A stretch of 64,000 bases of DNA. Origin: Persicobacter psychrovividus. Its GTDB lineage: Bacteria; Bacteroidota; Bacteroidia; Cytophagales; Cyclobacteriaceae. The stretch is from NCBI RefSeq assembly GCF_036492425.1, contig NZ_AP025292.1:868001-932000 (forward strand), given 5' to 3'. A program made the position numbers and the translations under genes. The notes beneath the pieces are model-generated. The model worked only from the letters and a program-made list of their open reading frames with translations. It ran no database searches and was not told the DNA's origin. Below, piece after piece: positions 24,199 to 30,417 of this stretch. Every line of letters starts with the position of its first letter. The stretch's first letter is position 1.

Positions 24199-24218
24199 AG
24201 ACGTTAAAAATAACGTCT
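24199..24218. repeat. Perfect 8-bp hairpin related to GGACGTTGCA family
   Basis: AGACGTTA / TAACGTCT with an AAAA loop, followed by ctacgggg; looks like a variant of the GACGTT palindromes. Confidence 0.6.
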
Positions 24219-24348
24219 CTACGGGGTAAGGCGCTTAACTTATTGACATTGGGTGCATCCGTACAGCTCACGAAATAATCTTTTGTGTTAAATTCAAAGA
24301 ATGAAGTTGTGTCACAGCCCCCTACACAATAGAAATCGTTGCATGATC

Positions 24349-24380
24349 TTTGAACTTTACTACTCAATGCATTAGGTTTG
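24349..24380 (+). promoter_or_regulatory. Promoter of first nitroreductase gene
   Basis: TTTG (24349-24352), 20 bases, TAGGTTTG (24373-24380); 23 bp before the ATG. Confidence 0.75.
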
Positions 24381-24402
24381 TACAAAACAAAATCATCGAG
24401 CA

Positions 24403-25005
24403 ATGAACTTTACAGAAAATATAGCCAATCGATACACCACCAAATTATATGATGCGAGCAAAAAGGTAGATGCTGACATTATCGAGCAATTGAAGCAGGT
24501 GTTGTATCTGAGTCCGTCGTCATTGAACACTCAGCCATGGAATTTTACTTTCATTGAAGAAGGCGAAAAGAAGCAGGCGTTGGCACACCATTCTTTTCAC
24601 AATACCGAGAAGGTGCAGAAGGCGAGCCATATTGTGGCCTTCAATGTGATTGATGATTTGGAATATTTTGAGCAAAAAATCGAAGAGACCCTTCCTGAAT
24701 ATGCCGTTCAGTATTATCAAAATAATTTGAAAGGTCAGCCCGCCGAAGAGATCAAAAGCTGGATGAGCAAGCAGGTGTATATTGCCTTGGGCGTGTTTTT
24801 GAGTGCCTGCGCTAGCATGGGCATCGACTCGACACCGATGGAAGGCATCGAGCCTGAGAAATACACCGAGATCCTTGGTTTGGACAAACACAAAACCATT
24901 TTGGCGGTGGCGATCGGTTACCGTGATGAGGAAGATTTGAACCAGCTCAGTAAGAAACCAAAGCAACGCCGAGCATTCGAGGAGATTATCAGTACCACCC
25001 GCTAA
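24403..25005 (+). CDS. Nitroreductase-family protein (NfsB-like), copy 1
   Basis: 200 residues, typical length. FMN-binding signatures are present: NRYTTKLYDASKKV near 9-22, LSPSSLNTQPWNF near 36-48 and ACASMGIDSTPMEGIEPEKY near 133-152. Such proteins are FMN-dependent NAD(P)H oxidoreductases that reduce quinones, nitro compounds or enones. It has its own promoter and terminator, and a close paralogue with an independent promoter follows 168 bp downstream, so the two arose by tandem duplication but are transcribed separately. The physiological substrate is unknown. Confidence 0.9.
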   Translation: MNFTENIANRYTTKLYDASKKVDADIIEQLKQVLYLSPSSLNTQPWNFTFIEEGEKKQALAHHSFHNTEKVQKASHIVAFNVIDDLEYFEQKIEETLPEYAVQYYQNNLKGQPAEEIKSWMSKQVYIALGVFLSACASMGIDSTPMEGIEPEKYTEILGLDKHKTILAVAIGYRDEEDLNQLSKKPKQRRAFEEIISTTR

Positions 25006-25044
25006 TAACAATTAATAGGTCGTTGAAAAATAAAAAAGTAAAAT

Positions 25045-25081
25045 AAAAACCCGTTTTACAGCTCGTAAGGCGGGTTTTTGT
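25045..25081 (+). terminator. Terminator between the nitroreductase genes
   Basis: Stem AAAACCCG / CGGGTTTT with a 17-base loop containing a small inner stem, ending in a T run. Confidence 0.75.
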
Positions 25082-25103
25082 ATACTATCCATATGGTTAG
25101 TTA

Positions 25104-25134
25104 TTGATTGGTAAATTCACTTACCTTAGCTTTG
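25104..25134 (+). promoter_or_regulatory. Promoter of second nitroreductase gene
   Basis: TTG (25104-25106), 20 bases, TAGCTTTG (25127-25134); 39 bp before the ATG at 25174. Confidence 0.75.
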
Positions 25135-25173
25135 TACTATACTTTTGATAGCAACAAACAAATATATAGTATT

Positions 25174-25773
25174 ATGAGCTTTATTGAAACAATGGAAACC
25201 CGCTACACTACCAAACAATATGACGGTAGTAAAAAAATTGATGCAGCAACAATCGATACCTTGAAAGAGATTCTGCACTTGAGCCCATCGTCGATCAATA
25301 GCCAGCCATGGAACTTTACTTTTGTGGAGAATGATGAGTTGAAAGACCAATTGGCGGAAGCGTCTTACTTCAATGCAGACCGTATTCGTAATGCCAGCCA
25401 TTTGGTGGTTTTCAATGTGATCAATGATTTACCTTATTTCGAAGAAGTCATCAATGCCAACCTTCCTGAAGGTGCCGTTGGTTATTATAATACTTTCCTT
25501 AAACCAAAACCTGAAGCGGAAGTCAAAAATTGGATGACCCACCAAGTGTATTTGGCTTTGGGCGTGTTCTTGAGCGCATGTGCCAATATGGGCATCGACT
25601 CAACCCCAATGGAAGGCATTGTGCCTGAAGCGTACACTGAGATTTTGGGTTTGGACAAGCATGAAACCGTGTTCGCCGTAGCGATCGGTTACCGTGATCC
25701 AGCCGATGATAATCAAGTGAATAAGACGCCAAAACAACGCAGAAATACTCAGGAAGTGATCACTACGCTATAA
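25174..25773 (+). CDS. Nitroreductase-family protein (NfsB-like), copy 2
   Basis: 199 residues from the ATG at 25174. An in-frame start at 25108 lies upstream of the promoter -7 element and is rejected. It aligns end to end with the preceding protein (TRYTTKQYDGSKKI, LSPSSINSQPWNF, ACANMGIDSTPMEGIVPEAY), so it is an FMN-dependent reductase of the same kind. The gene directly precedes the palindromic repeat cluster, whose first hairpin, beginning within 30 bp of the stop, probably terminates its transcript. Confidence 0.9.
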   Translation: MSFIETMETRYTTKQYDGSKKIDAATIDTLKEILHLSPSSINSQPWNFTFVENDELKDQLAEASYFNADRIRNASHLVVFNVINDLPYFEEVINANLPEGAVGYYNTFLKPKPEAEVKNWMTHQVYLALGVFLSACANMGIDSTPMEGIVPEAYTEILGLDKHETVFAVAIGYRDPADDNQVNKTPKQRRNTQEVITTL

Positions 25774-25978
25774 TTCAAACCCCTAAAAAACAAAAATCCC
25801 GAAACTGTTTGTTCAGCTTCGGGCTTTCTTATTATGCTTGCTTTGGTTCAAGTGTCCCACTTGGCTCGAAGCATTTTATAAATTCTATAGTCCAAGCGAG
25901 ACGCTTGAACTAAGGGTAACACTATCCTCCTATCGTGAGAGTCCCTCTCGTGATAACCTACAAACCCAAAGAAATCCG
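25774..25978. repeat. Repeat unit 1
   Basis: 205 bp, starts directly after the nitroreductase stop codon; palindrome written with cgtgagag. Confidence 0.85.
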
Positions 25979-26185
25979 TTCAAAACCTCTAAAAAACAAA
26001 AATCCCGAAACTGTTTGTTCAGCTTCGGGTTTTCTTGTTATGCTTGCTTTGGTTCAAGTGTCCCACTTGGCTCGAAGCATTTTATAAATTCTATAGTCCA
26101 AGCGAGACGCTTGAACTAAGGGTAACACTATGCTCCTATCGCGAGAGTCCCTCTCGTGATAACCTACAAACTCAACGAAATCCAT
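25979..26185. repeat. Repeat unit 2
   Basis: About 206 bp; right end merges into the sequence leading to the first 69-residue gene. Confidence 0.8.
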
Positions 26186-26257
26186 TTCATTTCCTCCAAT
26201 TATTGATTAAATTCAATTCATAACGTGATTCTCCTTCAGTGTCTTAACCTCAAATCT

Positions 26258-26467
26258 ATGAATAGAACTTGGTTCATCAGCTTGTTTACCATTGCCTTTG
26301 GTGGAGGCTATGTTTATGGTCATTTCGTGGATTGGGATGAGGGGACGATTTTTATGTTGTTATCCGTTTTCATATTGACAGGTTTGAGAAGAAAATATTT
26401 AGGCATGTCATGGCCGTGGTTGGGAGGAACGCTATGCGACATCGTTACATATTTCAAAGCCCCGTAA
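26258..26467 (+). CDS. Small two-helix membrane protein, copy 1
   Basis: 69 residues from the ATG at 26258. Two hydrophobic segments (about 4-22 and 30-46) flank a short acidic loop (HFVDWDEGT), followed by a basic RRK and an aromatic, Gly/Trp-rich end (SWPWLGGTL). I do not recognise the family. A copy with two residue changes lies 904 bp downstream. The next repeat unit begins right after the stop codon and could supply its terminator. Conservation between the copies with few silent changes indicates a recent duplication, so it does not by itself prove the frame is selected. Confidence 0.5.
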   Translation: MNRTWFISLFTIAFGGGYVYGHFVDWDEGTIFMLLSVFILTGLRRKYLGMSWPWLGGTLCDIVTYFKAP

Positions 26468-26468
26468 A

Positions 26469-26674
26469 TCAAACCCCTAAAAAACAAAAATCCCGAAACT
26501 GTTTGTTCAGCTTCGGGATTTCTTGTTATGCTTGCTTTGGTTCAAGTGTCCCACTTGGATCGAAGCATTTTATAAATTCTATAGTCCAAGCGAGACGCTT
26601 GAACTAAGAACAACACTCTCTCCTCCTATCGCGAGAGTCCCTCTCGTGATAACCTACAAACCCAAAGAAATCCA
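26469..26674. repeat. Repeat unit 3
   Basis: About 206 bp, begins just after the stop of the first 69-residue gene. Confidence 0.85.
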
Positions 26675-26881
26675 TTCAAACCCCTAAAAAACAAAAATCC
26701 CGAAACTGTTTGTTCAGCTTCGGGATTTCTTGTTATGCTTGCTTTGGTTCAAGTGTCCCACTTGGCTCGAAGCATTTTATAAATTCTATAGTCCAAGCGA
26801 GACGCTTGAACTAAGAACAACACTCTCTCCTCCTATCGCGAGAGTCCCTCTCGTGATAACCTACAAACCCAAAGAAATCCA
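26675..26881. repeat. Repeat unit 4
   Basis: 207 bp, nearly identical to unit 3. Confidence 0.85.
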
Positions 26882-27089
26882 TTCAAACCCCTAAAAAACA
26901 AAAATCCCGAAACTGTTTGTTCAGCTTCGGGCTTTCTTATTATGCTTGCTTTGGTTCAAGTGTCCCACTTGGCTCGAAGCATTTTATAAATTCTATAGTC
27001 CAAGCGAGACGCTTGAACTAAGAACCACACTCTATCCTCCTATCGCGAGAGTCCTTCTCGTGATAACCTACAAACTCAACGAAATCCAT
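26882..27089. repeat. Repeat unit 5
   Basis: About 207 bp; right end matches that of unit 2 and leads into the second gene copy. Confidence 0.8.
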
Positions 27090-27161
27090 TTCATTTCCTC
27101 CAATTATTGATTAAATTCAATTCATAACGTGATTCTCCTTCAGTGTCTTAACCTCAAATCT

Positions 27162-27371
27162 ATGAATAGAACTTGGTTCATCAGCTTGTTTACCATTGCC
27201 TTTGGTGGAGGCTATGTTTATGGTCATTTCGTGGATTGGGATGAGGGGACGATTTTTATGTTGGTATCCGTTTTCATATTGACAGGTTTGAGAAGAAAAT
27301 ATTTAGGCATGTCATGGCCGTGGTTGGGAGGAACGCTATGCGACATCGTTGCATATTTCAAAGCGCCTTAA
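27162..27371 (+). CDS. Small two-helix membrane protein, copy 2
   Basis: 69 residues, offset exactly 904 bp from copy 1. Two residues differ (Leu to Val in the second membrane segment, Thr to Ala near the end) and there are two silent changes in the last two codons. Same features: two hydrophobic helices, acidic loop HFVDWDEGT, Trp-rich end. Unrecognised family. Repeat unit 6 starts at the base after its stop codon. Confidence 0.5.
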   Translation: MNRTWFISLFTIAFGGGYVYGHFVDWDEGTIFMLVSVFILTGLRRKYLGMSWPWLGGTLCDIVAYFKAP

Positions 27372-27577
27372 ATCAAAACCCTAAAAAAACAAAAATCCCA
27401 AAACTGTTTGTTCAGCTTCGGGCTTTCTTATTATGCTTGCTTTGGTTCAAGTGTCCCACTTGGCTCGAAGCATTTTATAAATTCTATAGTCCAAGCGAGA
27501 CGCTTGAACTAAGGGTAACACTATCCTCCTATCGCGAGAGTCCCTCTCGTGATAACCTACACACCCAACGAAATCCG
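27372..27577. repeat. Repeat unit 6
   Basis: About 206 bp; first hairpin arm reads CCCAAAACTG, a mismatch against CAGCTTCGGG. Confidence 0.85.
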
Positions 27578-27721
27578 TTCAAAACCCTAAAAAAACAAAA
27601 ATCCCGAAACTGTTTGTTCAGCTTCGGGCTTTCTTATTATGCTTGCTTTGGTTCAAGTGTCCCACTTGGATCGAAGCTAAATTCTATAGTCCAAGCGAGA
27701 CGCTTGAACTAAGGGTAACAC
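27578..27721. repeat. Repeat unit 7 (shortened)
   Basis: About 144 bp; loses part of the loop of the inverted repeat (cattttat missing) and ends before the last palindrome, next to the stop of the convergent radical SAM gene. Confidence 0.8.
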
Positions 27722-27723
27722 CT

Positions 27724-29088
27724 TTATTTTTCTCTCAACGCATTATATTTCTCCTGCACTTCGATTGGTGGGTTGAAGTATCCATAAGCAATGTGCGGGA
27801 ATTCTTCATGAATTGCCTCCATCACTTCGGCAACACCCAAGCCTTCGCCGGTGTCTTCCATACCCAATTTCGACAGGTACCACTCCAGATCAATATTGAA
27901 ATTACGCCACTGAATCATGCTCAGATCGGTATAGCGGATCACCTGACGAAGCGTTTCAAACTCTTCTTTGTTATCCGTAAAACCAGGCAAGGTGAAGTAG
28001 TTGATCGACGCCCATTTGCCATGCTGACGGGCAACTTTGATCGACTCAATCACATCCTCGTATTCGTAATTGTTCGGCAGGTAATATTTATTGTAAACAT
28101 CTTTTCTAACCGAGTTCATGCTCACACGGATACTGTCCAAGCCAGCCTTGAATAGCTCATCCACCGCTTTTGGTTTCGATCCATTGGTGTTCAAGTTGAT
28201 GATTCCTCGCTTGGTGCGTTTACGAATAGCAACAATCACATCACGGATCAATTGCCATACCAACAAAGGCTCACCTTCACATCCCTGACCAAAGCTGACG
28301 ATCGGCAATGGAGCATTTTCCAAATGCGGAACGGCCATTTCAATTACTTCCTCGATATATGGAATGAAGTCAATGCGGTTTTGCATCGCATCGATACCAT
28401 GCTCATCAGGCTGAAAGCTGATACAACCCAAGCAGTTGGAGTTACAGGCAGGTGATAATGGAATCGGCGCTTCCCAGCGTCCCATAAAGAAGTTGCGGGC
28501 CGCAGGACAAGAATAAGTCAAAGAACAGTTGGCACCCAGATGCTGAATCAATCGGTTTTCCGAAAATTCCTGCATGGTTTCAACGGTCTTTTGCTCGATC
28601 TCCTCACAATCAAAATTTTCGAAGTCCTGACGTGGATCGGGATCAATACGAACTGCTGTTGTGTAAAATTTATCATCCAACCAACCTACGGCAGTGTAGG
28701 CATACAAAGGCAAGGTTTCAGCGCCGTCAGTTTCTTCATAAGCAGGCATGAAGGTTTGTGTGTAGGCAGGTGAAACGAATGCCGCCACAGCATAAACGTC
28801 TTCCAACAATTCTACTTCGCCGGTATGTTTGTTCATCCCGTAAGGATGACGGCAGGGCATATTGAAAAACTCACTGCCTTCCGGTAATTCGATGAAGTCC
28901 TCAGGTTTAAGCCCCATCAATCGGGTACCCGAGCGACCAATTACCTCGTAATCTTCCTCTTCAAACATGTTTCCCTCGGCATCGCAAGCCAACAAGTACG
29001 GCACACGATCAGGGTGCTTCAAATCATTTGATTTAGCAGTGTGGATATTTGAACTTTCCTTCAACACGGTAATATTTATGTCAAGCAA
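27724..29088 (-). CDS. Radical SAM protein with long N-terminal domain
   Basis: Up to 454 residues. The [4Fe-4S]-binding CxxxCxxC motif is at Cys215, Cys219, Cys222 (SPACNSNCLGCISFQ), followed by a SAM-binding region (SFGQGCEGEPLL) and a TIM-barrel pattern (GIINLNTNGS, SIRVSMNS). The about 200 residues ahead of the cluster form an additional domain I cannot name. The open frame starts at a TTG at 29088 and no ATG fits well, so the exact start is uncertain (a GTG eight codons on, inside ITVLKESS, is an alternative). Single gene. Substrate unknown. Confidence 0.82.
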   Translation of the reverse strand: MLDINITVLKESSNIHTAKSNDLKHPDRVPYLLACDAEGNMFEEEDYEVIGRSGTRLMGLKPEDFIELPEGSEFFNMPCRHPYGMNKHTGEVELLEDVYAVAAFVSPAYTQTFMPAYEETDGAETLPLYAYTAVGWLDDKFYTTAVRIDPDPRQDFENFDCEEIEQKTVETMQEFSENRLIQHLGANCSLTYSCPAARNFFMGRWEAPIPLSPACNSNCLGCISFQPDEHGIDAMQNRIDFIPYIEEVIEMAVPHLENAPLPIVSFGQGCEGEPLLVWQLIRDVIVAIRKRTKRGIINLNTNGSKPKAVDELFKAGLDSIRVSMNSVRKDVYNKYYLPNNYEYEDVIESIKVARQHGKWASINYFTLPGFTDNKEEFETLRQVIRYTDLSMIQWRNFNIDLEWYLSKLGMEDTGEGLGVAEVMEAIHEEFPHIAYGYFNPPIEVQEKYNALREK

Positions 29089-29531
29089 TACACCCAGCCC
29101 CTTGGTGTTGGATGTTTGATTTTGATCAATTTTGAAATAGTGCGCAATTTAAGCATTTTTTCGCTGATAATTGTCATGCTTTGCCCTTGATGTTGAGCGT
29201 TTAGCCTTATTGGCTTAAGATTCTCAATCATGATTGCTACTGTGTAGGGACGTTGCATGCAACGTCCGTACCGTCAGGTACAAAAATATTTGACTGCCTG
29301 ATCTTCGGGTTAAGCACTACACAATATTGTTGGTGAGGTGTTATAGACCTTGATTACCATGATTAAAAAGGATTTTAAGATTTGTTTCTTACGATAATCG
29401 TGATAATCCTTCTAATCAAGTAAATCATGGTCAAAAAAATACCGACGTTAAGCGTTAAGACACTAAATAAATCACAATAAAAAAATCTGTGGAAATCTGT
29501 GTCATCTGTGGACAGTCACTACCGTCCTCTT
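29089..29531. other. Intergenic region with dispersed repeats
   Basis: No gene supported. Contains the GGACGTTGCATGCAACGTCC composite (29248-29281), a copy of the ATCATGG-type segment (29393-29431) and a copy of the AATCTGTGGAAATCTGTGTC segment (29483-29512), both also present at 5660-5733. Confidence 0.7.
29248..29281. repeat. Dispersed palindrome GGACGTTGCATGCAACGTCC plus hairpin
   Basis: Perfect 20-bp palindrome (29248-29267) followed by GTACC-GTCA-GGTAC and acaaaaatatttga; same composite as 12111-12144. Confidence 0.85.
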
Positions 29532-29981
29532 TTAAAAAGTATAAACCATCTTTCTATGCGGAATGCGATCCTCCAGGTAGATAGGCCCCTCTTCTTTAAA
29601 GCCAACCTTATTGTAAAATGGAATGATGATCTGTTGGGCTGAAATGGCAACCTGTTCAGCGGTTGGGAATTGTTGGTGTGTTGCTTTCAGTGCTTCTTGA
29701 ACAAGGACTTTGCCCAGGCGATCCTCCCGAAAATCAGGAGCAATGATGATGCGTCCCAATTTTTTAAGGGGGGATTTATCGGTCTCAATTAGCCGGACGT
29801 AGCCCGCAAGTTCTCCGTCTTTTTTCATCATAAAATGAAAGCATTGCTTATCGGTGTCGTCCAAGTCTGGATAAGGACAGTGTTGCTCCACAATAAAGAC
29901 ATCGATGCGCAGTTTGGCGATATCAAAAAATTCGTCTTTGCTGAGCTGTTCGTAGTGTTTTAATTCAAAGGTCAAGGCCAT
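29532..29981 (-). CDS. ElaA-type GNAT acetyltransferase
   Basis: 149 residues. The N-terminal pattern LRIDVFIVEQHCPYPDLDDTD is that of the ElaA branch of GNAT acetyltransferases, and the acetyl-CoA loop region reads RIIIAPDFREDRLGKVLVQE. The acceptor substrate of ElaA proteins is not known. Single gene; a decayed GTAGGGGCATTACATACAAC repeat lies just upstream (30029-30056). Confidence 0.85.
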   Translation of the reverse strand: MALTFELKHYEQLSKDEFFDIAKLRIDVFIVEQHCPYPDLDDTDKQCFHFMMKKDGELAGYVRLIETDKSPLKKLGRIIIAPDFREDRLGKVLVQEALKATHQQFPTAEQVAISAQQIIIPFYNKVGFKEEGPIYLEDRIPHRKMVYTF

Positions 29982-30059
29982 GGGATGATGATTTTGTTTG
30001 GCGCAATTTAGGAAGAATTTTCGGCATTTGTAGGGGCATTACATACAACGCCGTACAGA

Positions 30060-30410
30060 TTATCGCTGAACAAATATCTTCCTCAGGCTTCCCCCTGTAG
30101 CGGCACCAAAACCACCGAGTACTCCACCAAAGACGCCTGTGATCAGCACCAGGAATAACTTCATGGAGGCAGGGATTTGCAGCAGCTCGGCAATTTTAGC
30201 AGAGAGCATTTGCTGGTTGTCATAGTCGAGCCAGGCGGCAAAGGCCACCCACAAAAGCAGAATGGAGAAAAAACCGTAGAGGAAACTGTTTTTGGAATTG
30301 AAGATGAACGCCACGGTGGCGGTTGCAGGAACGATGACCCAAAATGGGAAATATAAGGAAGCGATACCTGTCAGGAAAATGCTGCAGGCGAATTGAAGTA
30401 GTCCTTTCAT
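30060..30410 (-). CDS. Small polytopic membrane protein
   Basis: 116 residues with three to four hydrophobic segments (about 5-33, 41-62 and 80-105) and a glycine-rich last helix (GVFGGVLGGFGAATGG). No recognised family. It starts 7 bp after the stop of the penicillin acylase gene and is most likely translated from the same mRNA, so a link to that envelope enzyme is possible but unproven. Confidence 0.65.
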   Translation of the reverse strand: MKGLLQFACSIFLTGIASLYFPFWVIVPATATVAFIFNSKNSFLYGFFSILLLWVAFAAWLDYDNQQMLSAKIAELLQIPASMKLFLVLITGVFGGVLGGFGAATGGSLRKIFVQR

Positions 30411-30417
30411 GCTGTGG

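Larger units (their letters stand above)
23759..24402. other. 644-bp non-coding region with palindrome remnants
   Basis: No gene supported. It holds a palindrome of the tatcgcgagag family (23875-23899), a reversed and decayed copy of the GGACGTTGCA composite including GTACC-TGTC-GGTAC (23931-23944), a perfect hairpin AGACGTTA-AAAA-TAACGTCT (24199-24218), and the promoter of the first nitroreductase at its right end. Confidence 0.7.
25774..27721. repeat. Cluster of seven ~206-bp repeat units with two interleaved gene copies
   Basis: Units begin at 25774, 25979, 26469, 26675, 26882, 27372 and 27578; unit 7 is shortened. Each holds, in order: a terminator-like hairpin (CCCGAAACTG / CAGCTTCGGG then TTTCTT), a long inverted repeat (TTCAAGTGTCCCACTTGG ... 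CCAAGCGAGACGCTTGAA), and a palindrome (tcgcgagag tcc ctctcgtga). Units 2 and 5 are each followed by a copy of the same 69-residue gene, and the two gene copies are exactly 904 bp apart, showing a larger duplication over smaller ones. No transposase and no CRISPR-like spacer structure. Confidence 0.9.

Noticed and set aside
25838..26119. 93-codon and similar frames in the repeat units (plus strand)
   Set aside because: They run through hairpins and palindromes, are repeated because the DNA is repeated, and have no protein-like composition.
25774..27721. CRISPR array
   Set aside because: Repeats are ~206 bp, contain internal palindromes and genes, lack unique spacers of constant length, and no cas genes are near.
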